A stretch of DNA of 64,000 nucleotides from Methanoregulaceae archaeon (GTDB lineage: Archaea; Halobacteriota; Methanomicrobia; Methanomicrobiales; Methanospirillaceae). Shown here one piece after another: positions 45,516 to 54,237 of the stretch (position 1 is the first letter of the stretch; every line of letters begins with the position of its first letter). Below the pieces are notes generated by a model. The model had not been told where the DNA came from, searched no databases, and was given only the letters and a program-made list of their open reading frames with translations. Where the stretch lies: NCBI GenBank assembly GCA_015660885.1, contig JACTUB010000010.1, forward strand, positions 26,802-90,801, read 5' to 3'. The translations under genes were made by a program, and so were the position numbers.

Positions 45516-45908
45516 TTATCCTTTTGGCGTCTTCCGGTACACCATGCCTTGGAAGATCGCAATTTTCTCCCCGTCATCGTTTTTGACTGTCACTGTGTAT
45601 GTGGCGATCCGCGGATTAAGCGAGAATTCTTCGGCTTCAGCATACAGAGTGCCGTCAGTGACTGATTTTACATAAGAGATGTGGGCGTTGATAGCCGCAG
45701 CAGGTATCCTGTGGGAGTTAGATGCAAGTGCGAACGCGGTGTCGGCTAGGGTGAAGATTGCCCCGCCGTGCACGGTTCCATGACTGTTCTTGTGCCAGCC
45801 GGCAATTCGCATCCGGACCTTTGATTTGCCGGGTGAGACTTCCATCAGCTCTATGCCGGCTTTCTGTGCCCAAGTATCGTTTGCAAAGAACGAGTCGTCT
45901 GCATCCAT
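45516..45908 (-). CDS. PaaI-type hotdog thioesterase
   Basis: Encodes 130 residues from the ATG at 45908, preceded by GTGAT; an upstream ATG at 45947 would add an atypical hydrophobic lead. The hotdog core shows HKNSHGTVHGGAIFTLADTA, containing the conserved N-x-x-G-x-x-H-G-G and catalytic Asp, and the strand INAHISYVKSV. It hydrolyses acyl-CoA thioesters. The natural acyl group is unknown. Confidence 0.88.
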   Translation of the reverse strand: MDADDSFFANDTWAQKAGIELMEVSPGKSKVRMRIAGWHKNSHGTVHGGAIFTLADTAFALASNSHRIPAAAINAHISYVKSVTDGTLYAEAEEFSLNPRIATYTVTVKNDDGEKIAIFQGMVYRKTPKG

Positions 45909-46333
45909 AAATATTATCACTAAAATTACATTAGGGCAATACAACAAATAAGATTGCGGATTGCATAGTTGCCAAGATTATATTCTATAGATTACCCCCA
46001 TAATGACCGAAAACGTGGTAAGGTACCATTTCTATGTGGCAATACTAGAAGTCTCAGGGTTTTTTGTGATGCGAGCAACAGTATTGTAATTGATCGGCAG
46101 CATCAATACCCAGCAGGGTACTACTGCCAGCAAATAGCCTTCCCTGATTGCATAGGTAACAATTCAGAATAGCGCCGTTCTTCATTGATTTATTAAATTC
46201 TGCTGTTATCGACATAACTATTGGTATCTTATCATTTTTTTAACAGAAAGTATATTACTATTGAATTAATAGCAAGACCAGTAAAGGAGTTGAATTTCCT
46301 GCGGGTGTGGCCGGCCCAGAGGTTATGGTTACA
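45909..46333. other. Intergenic region with a shared leader sequence
   Basis: No gene is evident. The part nearest the next gene (46204-46296) is the first copy of the ~93-bp leader also found at 57198-57291. The upstream part is AT-rich and uninterpreted. Confidence 0.5.
46204..46296 (+). repeat. Shared leader element, copy L1
   Basis: Shares about 80% of its bases with 57198-57291, including the blocks GACATAACT, TATCTTATCATTTTTT, ATAGCAAGA and GTAAAGGAGTT. It ends with a ribosome-binding site and lies upstream of the PKD-domain gene. Confidence 0.7.
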
Positions 46334-47437
46334 ATGCAACCCAGACCCATTGACAATAAGAAAGATATTCTCATTTATCCAGAGGGATTTTTCAACACCC
46401 GTCTTTTTTTAATAATCTGTGTCGGGTTCTTTTTTATTACAAGTATTGCCGTGCCGGCAGCTGCAGCTAATTCCACTGTCACTACAACGACAACAACTGT
46501 ACCGGTCACAACAAACACAGTAATAGCACCGGTATTAACAGTTGCGCGTTTTACTGGAACTCCGACATCCGGTTCCGCCCCTCTTACAGTTCAGTTTACA
46601 GATACTTCCACCAATTCTCCCACATCATGGTCATGGGATTTCGGTGATGGGAATACCAGCACAGCACAGAACCCCATACATACGTATTCGACGGTGGGAA
46701 ATTATACCGTGGCACTCACCGCAACCAGTACGGATGGCGGCAGCAACACTGCCATCCAGACCCGGTACATCACCGTAAATAACGCACCGGTTGCTTCATT
46801 TTATGGATCAGAGACGTCCGGTACTGCCCCGTTCATTGTTCAGTTTACGGACACTTCAACCAACTCTCCAACATCCTGGTCGTGGAATTTTGGTGATAAT
46901 GAGACGAGTGCTGAACAAAACCCTTCGCATACCTACACTAAACCTGGTACGTATTCTGTATCACTGATCGCTAGGAACTCTGTGGGAATCAACCAGTCGG
47001 TACAGTCTGATTACATTACTGTGAGCACCCTCCCGTTCGCTGAAGTGATGATGACAACCACCGCCAAACCGACTCCAGTACCCACATTCCCAACCGTTTC
47101 ATTTAGTGGGACGCCCACGACCGGAACTGCCCCTCTTACCGTACAATTCACCATAACGACATCCGGGAGGCCAGCCTCATGGTCATGGGATTTCGGTGAC
47201 GGAGGTACCAGTACGGAACGTAATCCTTCCTATACGTACGTAATTCCCGGTACCTATACGGTAATTCTGACTGCGAACTATCCGGCGGGGAGTAAACCGG
47301 TAACAAAGTCGTCTTATATCACCGTGAATGGGGGATCAGGCTCTGCCAGTTCTCCGATTTCCCCCCTCGTTCCAATAGGAGCGATCGGGATTATAGCGAT
47401 GGTCTCCCACCTATTATTTGGCACAAAACGGTATTGA
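46334..47437 (+). CDS. Secreted surface protein with three PKD domains
   Basis: Encodes 367 residues from the ATG at 46334, which lies 10 bases after AGAGGT; in-frame GTG 46307 and ATG 46325 are alternatives. A signal peptide (LFLIICVGFFFITSIAVPAAA) and Thr-rich linker are followed by three PKD repeats, each with the core SWSWDFGDG or SWSWNFGDN and the closing TYSTVGNYTVALTA-like strand. A weak C-terminal membrane helix ends KRY. PKD proteins form surface layers or bind cell-surface glycans in methanogens. It lacks a PGF-CTERM tail, so archaeosortase processing is not expected. Confidence 0.88.
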   Translation: MQPRPIDNKKDILIYPEGFFNTRLFLIICVGFFFITSIAVPAAAANSTVTTTTTTVPVTTNTVIAPVLTVARFTGTPTSGSAPLTVQFTDTSTNSPTSWSWDFGDGNTSTAQNPIHTYSTVGNYTVALTATSTDGGSNTAIQTRYITVNNAPVASFYGSETSGTAPFIVQFTDTSTNSPTSWSWNFGDNETSAEQNPSHTYTKPGTYSVSLIARNSVGINQSVQSDYITVSTLPFAEVMMTTTAKPTPVPTFPTVSFSGTPTTGTAPLTVQFTITTSGRPASWSWDFGDGGTSTERNPSYTYVIPGTYTVILTANYPAGSKPVTKSSYITVNGGSGSASSPISPLVPIGAIGIIAMVSHLLFGTKRY

Positions 47438-47502
47438 GTGGAACAACCTGCCCTTTTTATTTTTATTTCGAAGAAAAATTGCCAAAATATCGTGCCCCAT
47501 TG

Positions 47503-47694
47503 ATGTATCCAGACATTATGAAAAATTTCTGGTGCACCAAGAAAAATTCAGTGAAAGATTTGATCGAAAAGAGAATAGATTTTAATCCTGCACTTCTGCC
47601 ATGCCTCAAGACTGAATGTGAACTATGGGATAATAGTGAATGCTTCCATATCCGCAAAGCAGGTCAGGAAATTCACTGGAGCCCGAAAAGATAG
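47503..47694 (+). CDS. Small cysteine-containing hypothetical protein
   Basis: Encodes 63 residues from the ATG at 47503; a TTG at 47434 overlapping the PKD stop is an alternative. Four Cys (FWCTKK, LLPCLKTECELW, SECFHI) suggest a metal or disulfide site. It follows the PKD gene in the same direction. A second Cys-containing small protein lies at 48813. Family unknown. Confidence 0.5.
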   Translation: MYPDIMKNFWCTKKNSVKDLIEKRIDFNPALLPCLKTECELWDNSECFHIRKAGQEIHWSPKR

Positions 47695-47705
47695 TCTAAA
47701 AAATC

Positions 47706-47996
47706 TTACTTTTCATTTCCCATCTTTTCCAGGACCCTGTTCCTGTTCATCTCTGCTTCAACATGTGACGGATAAATCTGGAGAACTTTATCAAATTTAG
47801 AAATCGCCTCCGGAAATCTCCCAAGCTTTTCATAGCAGCGTCCCATTTCACAAAAAGCTGGACTAAATTGCGGTGCTAACATAACCGCATTACCGAGATA
47901 TTTAAGGGCTTGTTCATGATCTCCTTTACCCGATATTTCAATTGCCTTCCGGTAGAGAGTTATTGCCTCCATTGGGATCCGATGAAAGTAATTCAT
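47706..47996 (-). CDS. Short TPR protein
   Basis: Encodes 96 residues from the ATG at 47996, which follows GTGA; the frame is open 160 bases further upstream, but that part has no protein-like character. Two TPR units are visible: AIEISGKGDHEQALKYLGNA with VMLAPQFSPAFCEMGRCYEK, and LGRFPEAISKFDKVLQIYP. TPRs bind partner proteins. It converges on the small Cys protein. Confidence 0.7.
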   Translation of the reverse strand: MNYFHRIPMEAITLYRKAIEISGKGDHEQALKYLGNAVMLAPQFSPAFCEMGRCYEKLGRFPEAISKFDKVLQIYPSHVEAEMNRNRVLEKMGNEK

Positions 47997-48121
47997 TTTT
48001 TTCACACTATCTTCCAAATTGCTTCCGTCCTGAATAAATGGAATCTCCAGAGTGAATTCCGAACACTGAAATCCTCTCGTAGCACGGGATAATATACTAA
48101 TGACAAAATAAATGTTCCGCA

Positions 48122-48226
48122 ATGCAACGGTGCCTTGCCAGATTTTATTATTTTTCAAGGAACAGGTTATCGATTACGGAAGATCCGGACATCCTGACAG
48201 AGACATCACACCTTTAAGGATCTTCC
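48122..48226 (+). repeat. Dispersed hairpin element, copy R3
   Basis: Starts ATGCAACGGTGCCTTGCC, continues AGATTTTATTATTTTTC and ends with hairpin GGAAGATCC (31-nt loop) GGATCTTCC, a perfect 9-bp stem. It ends 24 bp before the zinc-finger gene at 48251 and has the same orientation. Confidence 0.85.
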
Positions 48227-48250
48227 ACTTATTTGAAGGACTGAGAAAAC

Positions 48251-48409
48251 ATGAACAAGATAGTACCTTGTCCAAATAAAGGATGTAGAGGCGGTAAAGT
48301 TCATTATTTTATCGGCTTTGATATTATTTGGGATGATTGCCCGATTTGCGACGGATGGGGGTCCGTCAAAAGAGATGTTCCTGATAATGTAATTGAAAAT
48401 CCACATTGA
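48251..48409 (+). CDS. Small DnaJ-type zinc-finger protein (52 aa)
   Basis: ATG at 48251 follows GAAGGA. The peptide has CPNKGCRGGKV and CPICDGWGSVKRD, i.e. one zinc-binding unit of the C-x4-C-x-G-G plus C-x-x-C-x-G-x-G kind found in the DnaJ central domain. Isolated units of this type occur in small archaeal proteins and may aid protein folding or bind RNA. Hairpin element R3 lies directly upstream and could control its expression. Confidence 0.6.
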   Translation: MNKIVPCPNKGCRGGKVHYFIGFDIIWDDCPICDGWGSVKRDVPDNVIENPH

Positions 48410-48812
48410 AAATAGTAAGATGCAACTATCTGTTCATTATTTTCAGACAAGGCAAATTCTCTCGAAGAATGTCAAACCGTATCTGTAATATATCCTTTTA
48501 AATTTACGTAACTAGATGAAGTCTACTTAGGAATTTAAACTCATATTCGCGTTCTGTTGGCAGATCTCTTGGTGGGGGTACCAATGCTTATATGGTCAAA
48601 GATTGACGTGGTCAATTGAGGGAGATCCTACCAAGGTTGATCTTCGGAACAACAAATCCTTCATCGGATCTTCCCGTCCTACTTTTCCGTGCTCACCTTA
48701 TCCTATGAATAATGAGCTCCGCCATGCGTTTCTATTGGCACAAGGCATAAAACATCACTCAAACAATACACAAAGGTATGTTTGAAGATTTAACCAAACA
48801 GGAAACTGTAAA
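48410..48812. other. Intergenic region with partial repeat copies
   Basis: No gene is seen. It holds copy c of the short motif (48541-48568, minus strand). At 48659-48745 a stretch matches DNA just downstream of hairpin element R4 (54650-54730): shared blocks are GGRTCTTCC, ATGAAT and CGCCATGYGTTTCTAYTGG. It looks like the other half of a split repeat. Confidence 0.5.
48541..48568 (-). repeat. Short dispersed motif, copy c
   Basis: On the minus strand it reads GAGATCTGCC followed by AACAGAACGCGAATATGA, matching copies at 7881 and 9931. A run of C precedes it, as in copy b. Confidence 0.5.
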
Positions 48813-49031
48813 ATGAGCATATACCATTTTTGTACAAATTGTGAACACATCAAAACCAAGATGGTCCCGGGACCCTATGTAACGATGGTTAAAGAAGTGT
48901 CATGCCCAGCTCGATTCAACCCGAGAGAGGGGAAGTGGATTCCCGTGGATGGTGTGAATCCGCACGAATGTCCACGGAATGACAATTTCATGCAAATTGA
49001 GAAACAGAGATCCGACAGTAGATTTCGATGA
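48813..49031 (+). CDS. Small cysteine-containing hypothetical protein
   Basis: Encodes 72 residues with Cys in FCTNCEH, VSCPARF and HECPRND, a spacing that could bind one zinc or iron ion. It is polar and lacks a signal sequence. The family is unknown to me, although the NPREGKWIPVDG centre looks structured rather than random. Confidence 0.6.
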   Translation: MSIYHFCTNCEHIKTKMVPGPYVTMVKEVSCPARFNPREGKWIPVDGVNPHECPRNDNFMQIEKQRSDSRFR

Positions 49032-49097
49032 ATGTGTAAGAGAAACTAAATTATCGATTTCACCCTTTTTTCAAAAAAATTCATAGAGTATTTATTA

Positions 49098-49460
49098 TTA
49101 GAATAATTTCCAGGAATTTCCGCGACTTGCCCTGATGGTATTCACAATATTGCTTGCCTGAACCTGACCGTCAATCCCGGAACCGGTTGACACCATGACA
49201 ATTTTACCTGCCCTCTGCTTAAGCTTGTTTGCGAATTCCTGAGAAAGTGGTTGCGCGGCTATCGTTTTATTGTCCAGAACAATGCTAACAGGGTGCTCAT
49301 CCGGATTCTCTGTTGCACCGGAATCAATTATGGCCTGTCGGAATGCGATCGCTCCCTCATCATTAAAGGTGAATGTGATACTCCAGGAGCCATCCGTAAA
49401 ATATTGCTGAGGATCCGATGCACTCTGTATCCCCTCAGTCCCTATGATTTTACTGCCCAT
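49098..49460 (-). CDS. Isolated SecD P1-head-like domain (probable fragment)
   Basis: Encodes 120 residues. GTEGIQSASDPQ, SWSITFTFNDEGAIAFRQA and DSGATENPDEHPVSIVLDNK match the P1 head region of archaeal SecD as I know it. A whole SecD would continue for 200 residues with a strand swap region and five transmembrane helices, all missing here; the protein stops after RASRGNSWKLF. It overlaps the 3' end of the large kinase gene by 11 bp. It could be a remnant or a free-standing extracytoplasmic domain, but there is no signal peptide. Confidence 0.6.
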   Translation of the reverse strand: MGSKIIGTEGIQSASDPQQYFTDGSWSITFTFNDEGAIAFRQAIIDSGATENPDEHPVSIVLDNKTIAAQPLSQEFANKLKQRAGKIVMVSTGSGIDGQVQASNIVNTIRASRGNSWKLF

Positions 49461-52400
49461 CGGCGAACCGGTATGCCCCTTTTGGTACTCTTATCTCTAA
49501 CTGTGCTCCTTTTCCCGGAACTCCGGTCTCTTTAATAAAGATTCCCGTCAGGGAGAGGATCTCCCGGACAAGGAACATCCCGAGTCCGGTATTTTTCCCA
49601 AACCCACGCTCAAAGATCCGCTCTTTCTCATTCTCAGCGATGCCAATCCCGTTGTCTTCCCACACAACAACCAGATCTTCACCTGACTGGTGGGATGATA
49701 CCTGGATTTCAGTAACCCGCTGACCATGCCGGATTGAGTTGTCAAGGAGGTTGAAAAAGACCTTTTCGAGCATCGGGTCTGCAAATACTAACACGCCCTG
49801 CACATCCGAGCTCAGGGAAATCTTTGCCGGGACATGTAAGTGGGGCATGATCGTATCCAGGTCTATCCACTGTGGTTCTTGAGTGCCGAGATTCTGGTAG
49901 ACCCGGGTGAATTCGATCTGGGACCGGATTGTTGTTGTGGCGGATTCCATTTTCTTCAAAAGATCGACAAGCGCAGGATCTTTGAATCTTTTTTCTGCGA
50001 TTTTAAGGAACCCGAGAATAACCGAAATCTTGTTAAGGATATCATGCCGGGTAATGCCGGAGAGCAGGTTGAGCTGGCGGTTCGCCAGACGGAGGGCATC
50101 TTCCGCTCTCCTACGTTCGGTGATGTCAACAGCCACTCCGTGGAATCCCTTCAGCTTCCCGTCAGTGCCGGTCATTCGTGCCGGGCGGACCTCAAGTATC
50201 ATGTAATGCCCATTGCGATGGCGGGCGTGCATTTCGAGAGGTGAGAGAGAGCCTACTGAGGAAACATCGCGTGTCAGTTCCTGCATCGCTAAAGACTTTC
50301 CCTGCTCCATGACCAGATCTGTTATCGACCTTCCGATGATTTCTTCTGGCGTGTAGCCCATGATCGTTTGAATCATGGGACTCACGTACAGGAATTTCCC
50401 CTGCAGGTCGATCTCCCAGATCATATCCGGCGAGGTTTCGACGATAGACCGGAACTTCTCCTCGTTCTCCAAAAGTGCCCGTTCGGCTTTCCTGTGTTCG
50501 GTGACGTCAGTCAGCACATTGAGGATTGCAGGAGAGCCGTTAAATTCAATGACAGAACCACGGATAAGGACCATCCGGCGTCCACCTACCCGAGGCAAAA
50601 TCTCAATCTCATACGGATGATCTCGACCGGTTTTTATCCGCTCACTGATTGAAGCAGCAACACGCGAATGGTAATCGGGAGCTATATAATCAAAAATGGG
50701 TTTATTCAGAACTTCCTCCGGCCTTATCCCCAAGGTGGATATCATGGCGGGATTTACATACTGGATGAGTCCGTCCCGATGCACAAGTACGAGGTCAGGT
50801 AAGTTATCAAGTACGGTGCGGAAGTTCTTCTGGCTCTCCTTGAGAGATTCTTCTGCCTTCTTCTGTTCAGTGATATCGATATAGAAGTTCAGCGTCGCTG
50901 GACGGTTATTCCACAATATCCCAATCGCTTTTACATCAAGCCATCTGACAGATCCGGATTTTGTAATAATACGGAGAATATAAGGATCCTTGATCTGTAA
51001 CCCTTCAGTTATTTTCACGTTATAAGAATATACATTTTCGAGATCATCGGGATAGATAAACGTCCTGATTGGTAGATCCAGCATTTCTTCCCGGGTATAA
51101 CCACTTATTTCTGTAGCTTTTTTGTTGATGAGAACAAACTTTTTGTTTTGGACTACGCCAATTGCAACACTTGCTTTTTCGATGAGAAAACGGTACCGTT
51201 CTTCGCTTTCCCGCAGTGCCTCTTCCGTCTTAATGCGGTCAGTAATATCCCAACCCGCAGACTGGTATTCGATAACAATTCCTGAGTTATTGAAGATCGC
51301 ACGGTCGTTCCACCGCTGCCAGCGGATCTCACCACCGGGCATAATTATCCGGTGTTCAATACTGTCCACGGGATTTGCAGGGGTCAGCAATGCAAAATGA
51401 AAGTTCACTTTTTCCTGGTCCTCTACGGGTATATCCGGAATAAAGATATGCCCAATAATCTCTTCCCGTGATTTCCCGAAATACCGGCAGTAGGCTTCAT
51501 TGACGAAAACGTGCGTTCCATCGGGAAGGAAGCGTGAAATGAGCTCGGTCTGGACCTCAACAACATTCCGGTACCGTGCCTCGCTCTGTCGTAATTTCTG
51601 TTCATTTTCCGCCAGTTCCCGGTACTGTCGTCGCAGCTCTCCATCCGTTGCGGTGATTTGTTCATAGGCTGCCCGTAACTCCGATTCTGCCTGCTTTCGT
51701 TTGGTGATGTCGCGGAAAATGATTAACGCCCCATTCTTCCCTTCGTACCGAAATGGTACCGCGGCCACTTCGACATCAATAGAGGTACCATCCATCTTCA
51801 CGTATATCTCGTCTATCAGTTCAACGGGTTTGAGTTCAACGGTGAGATTCCTGACACGCTGATTGATCAGCTCATGGAACGAAGGGTGTATGCGGTCATA
51901 GGCATTGGTCCCGAGCAGTTCTTCCTGAGAAGATGCACCGAAAAGGTGAACCGCTGCTGTGTTAAGATAAACGAACCGATTGTTTGTCTGGATATATATT
52001 GCGTCTGGAGCATTCTCAACAAGGGTGCGGAAATTTTCTTCAGACGATCGAAGTGCTTCCTCCGCCCGTTTTCTTTCGGTGACATCCACATGGACACTTA
52101 GCAGCCTCGACTTCCCTTCGTACTGGAAGGCGGTGGTGGAAGTGTCGATCCAACGCTCCTCGCCATCTTTCTTGACAATCTTAACCTCATAATGGGAAGG
52201 GACGATCTCCCCCTGCTGCCTCCGTAGCCCCCTGTCTCTGACTAAATCCCTGAAATCCGGATGGACAAATGACCAGAAATCCATTTTCAATAGCTCGTCC
52301 CTGCTGTAGCCAGATAGTGCCTCCCCTGCAGGGTTGACATAGAGGATCTTCTTATCGAAGACAAATATACTGACTACGCTCATTTCGGCAAGCGTACGGA

Positions 52401-53271
52401 ACTTCTCTTCGCTTTCCCGCAGTGCCAGCTCCATTTTCATCCTTTCCGTTAGATCAAAAAGGGTCGCGATGGTCTTCTTGGTACCGGGAATTATGCCTAC
52501 GGAAAGGAGAATGTTCCGTATTTCGCCTTGCTTGGTTATAAGCCGGAATTCGTATTGTTCAGGCGGCCGCTCTCCAGCTTTCCGGCGTTCCTGATGGAAT
52601 TCAACCATCCGATCAAGGTCTTCTTTGACTACAAATTCGGTCCATTTCCGGATTCCCTCAATCTCCTGACGGTTGTAACCGGTGAGCATTTCGAAGGTGT
52701 TGTTGACCATGGAAATTGTCGTGTCCTCTTCAACCTGGATCGTTGCACTTCCGGTATGCTCAAAGATCGTACGGTACGCCTTCTCTGATTCACTCAGTGC
52801 TTTTTCGTTTTTCCTGAGGGCGTCATAATGCCCGCGGAGCTCTTCTTCTGTCGCCGTGATTTGCTGATATGCAGCCCTGAGCTCTTCTTCGGCCCTCCTG
52901 CGTTCCATCGCAACCTTAATATCGTGATCCAGCTCGGCAAACTGTGCTGTCGGATCTCCGCCTTTCTGGAGATAGAAATCGGCCCCTTCGTTTAATGCCT
53001 GGATGACAACTTCTTCACGCCCACGTCCGGTGAAAAGAATAAACGGGATGGTACTTCCCGATAACCTTATCTTCTTTAAAAATTCGATACCATCCATCCC
53101 CGGCATCTGATAATCGGATACGATGGCGTCGTAGAATCTGGTCTTGATCTTTTCAATCGCCTCAATTGCTGAAACAGCAGTATCGACGTTAAGATCCCCT
53201 TTTTCCTCAAGAAAGAGTTTGCCGATTTCGAGTAAACCTACTTCATCATCAACATATAGGATTGAATGCAT
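49450..53271 (-). CDS. Hybrid sensor histidine kinase with receiver domain and seven PAS domains
   Basis: Encodes 1273 residues and is soluble. An N-terminal receiver (YVDDE acidic pair, phospho-acceptor Asp53 in SDYQMPGMDG, FTGRGRE) is followed by seven PAS domains, each starting R/F-x-x-[IVL]-x-E, with PAC ends such as DITERKRAEE. Coiled coils link them. The kinase core has the H-box SGITRHDILNKI (His about 1076), N-box LLDNSIRHG, G1 EDNGIGIA and G2 NTGLGMFL, all intact. Receiver-first layout suggests it takes a phosphoryl group from another kinase as well as sensing signals through PAS. Output partners are not in the window. Confidence 0.92.
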   Translation of the reverse strand: MHSILYVDDEVGLLEIGKLFLEEKGDLNVDTAVSAIEAIEKIKTRFYDAIVSDYQMPGMDGIEFLKKIRLSGSTIPFILFTGRGREEVVIQALNEGADFYLQKGGDPTAQFAELDHDIKVAMERRRAEEELRAAYQQITATEEELRGHYDALRKNEKALSESEKAYRTIFEHTGSATIQVEEDTTISMVNNTFEMLTGYNRQEIEGIRKWTEFVVKEDLDRMVEFHQERRKAGERPPEQYEFRLITKQGEIRNILLSVGIIPGTKKTIATLFDLTERMKMELALRESEEKFRTLAEMSVVSIFVFDKKILYVNPAGEALSGYSRDELLKMDFWSFVHPDFRDLVRDRGLRRQQGEIVPSHYEVKIVKKDGEERWIDTSTTAFQYEGKSRLLSVHVDVTERKRAEEALRSSEENFRTLVENAPDAIYIQTNNRFVYLNTAAVHLFGASSQEELLGTNAYDRIHPSFHELINQRVRNLTVELKPVELIDEIYVKMDGTSIDVEVAAVPFRYEGKNGALIIFRDITKRKQAESELRAAYEQITATDGELRRQYRELAENEQKLRQSEARYRNVVEVQTELISRFLPDGTHVFVNEAYCRYFGKSREEIIGHIFIPDIPVEDQEKVNFHFALLTPANPVDSIEHRIIMPGGEIRWQRWNDRAIFNNSGIVIEYQSAGWDITDRIKTEEALRESEERYRFLIEKASVAIGVVQNKKFVLINKKATEISGYTREEMLDLPIRTFIYPDDLENVYSYNVKITEGLQIKDPYILRIITKSGSVRWLDVKAIGILWNNRPATLNFYIDITEQKKAEESLKESQKNFRTVLDNLPDLVLVHRDGLIQYVNPAMISTLGIRPEEVLNKPIFDYIAPDYHSRVAASISERIKTGRDHPYEIEILPRVGGRRMVLIRGSVIEFNGSPAILNVLTDVTEHRKAERALLENEEKFRSIVETSPDMIWEIDLQGKFLYVSPMIQTIMGYTPEEIIGRSITDLVMEQGKSLAMQELTRDVSSVGSLSPLEMHARHRNGHYMILEVRPARMTGTDGKLKGFHGVAVDITERRRAEDALRLANRQLNLLSGITRHDILNKISVILGFLKIAEKRFKDPALVDLLKKMESATTTIRSQIEFTRVYQNLGTQEPQWIDLDTIMPHLHVPAKISLSSDVQGVLVFADPMLEKVFFNLLDNSIRHGQRVTEIQVSSHQSGEDLVVVWEDNGIGIAENEKERIFERGFGKNTGLGMFLVREILSLTGIFIKETGVPGKGAQLEIRVPKGAYRFADGQ

Positions 53272-53526
53272 GGGGCACCCTTTTGGTAAATAATATTCAG
53301 AAATTTATAGTCGATATGTGATAAATAATTCCATATTATCGTCTTTTCCGGCGCAATGTTATCGTAAAAATGGGAGATATTGTAATATGCGGTTTTTGTT
53401 GCGATTAAAAATGACTCGATAAATTTTTGATTAGATTTTTTTGTTAGTTCAATAGATTTGCTCAAGTTATTCGAAATCCACTCTATTTTAGTATTTGAGA
53501 TAAATGGGACATTCATTGTGATGGTT

Positions 53527-54237
53527 TTAGCTCGGTGAGGATTGAATATCATTGAGGAGACTTTGAGAACTATTCACCTGATTCTGTGTAGCAACTAATA
53601 TTCTTGCAGAGACAATAATCGAAAGCTTGGGATCCAGTTTCATCGCCTCTTGATAGCTTTCAACAGCGTTTTTATAGGATTCCATGGACTCGAGTTGATC
53701 ATTTGATCCTGCCTTATAATTCGGGGAGTCTGGTTGATTTGAAAGGTTCTTCGCAGCGGCGTGAAGCTTCTGGGTCTCATCGATGGACATGAGAAGCTGG
53801 GCATCTCCTTTCTTAAACCATACATTTGCATTCCCGGGATCTATTTTAAGCGCTTTATCATAATATCCAACCGCTCCCTTTAAATCTCCCTGCTGCATGA
53901 GGACGTCCCCCAACCTTACCAAGGCTACGGTATCATTTCCATTTTGGGATAGTATTTGGGTATACACGTTATTTGCATCGATGATTCTTCCACTTTTTAA
54001 AAGAGCTTCTGCTTTCTTCTTCAGTATCGCGGGATCGTCAGAGTTCATTTGGAGAGCGTTATCATAAAACGGAACGGCAATCTCTGATTGATTTAAAATA
54101 CTGAAAGTATCACCGAGCATAACATCGGAAGTCTTTATCATTTCATTCGCAGTAACCGTGGGTGCAATTGCTGGGAGGATTATGAAAACTCCAATTGCGA
54201 GAAGACAAATGGAAAAGATTATGATCCAATACTTCAT
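53527..54237 (-). CDS. Membrane-anchored TPR protein
   Basis: Encodes 236 residues. An N-terminal signal anchor (WIIIFSICLLAIGVFIILPAIA) precedes four or five TPR units, e.g. AVPFYDNALQMNSDDPAILK, QGDLKGAVGYYDKALKIDPG and ESYQEAMKLDP. The repeats would face outside the cell or the membrane surface and bind proteins. It lies between two sensor kinases, on the same strand as the larger one, 255 bp upstream of it. Confidence 0.82.
   Translation of the reverse strand: MKYWIIIFSICLLAIGVFIILPAIAPTVTANEMIKTSDVMLGDTFSILNQSEIAVPFYDNALQMNSDDPAILKKKAEALLKSGRIIDANNVYTQILSQNGNDTVALVRLGDVLMQQGDLKGAVGYYDKALKIDPGNANVWFKKGDAQLLMSIDETQKLHAAAKNLSNQPDSPNYKAGSNDQLESMESYKNAVESYQEAMKLDPKLSIIVSARILVATQNQVNSSQSLLNDIQSSPS

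Noticed and set aside
53238..53552. 104-codon frame between the large kinase and the TPR gene
   Set aside because: Overlaps the kinase start; Asn/Lys/Ile-rich as expected for AT-rich non-coding DNA.
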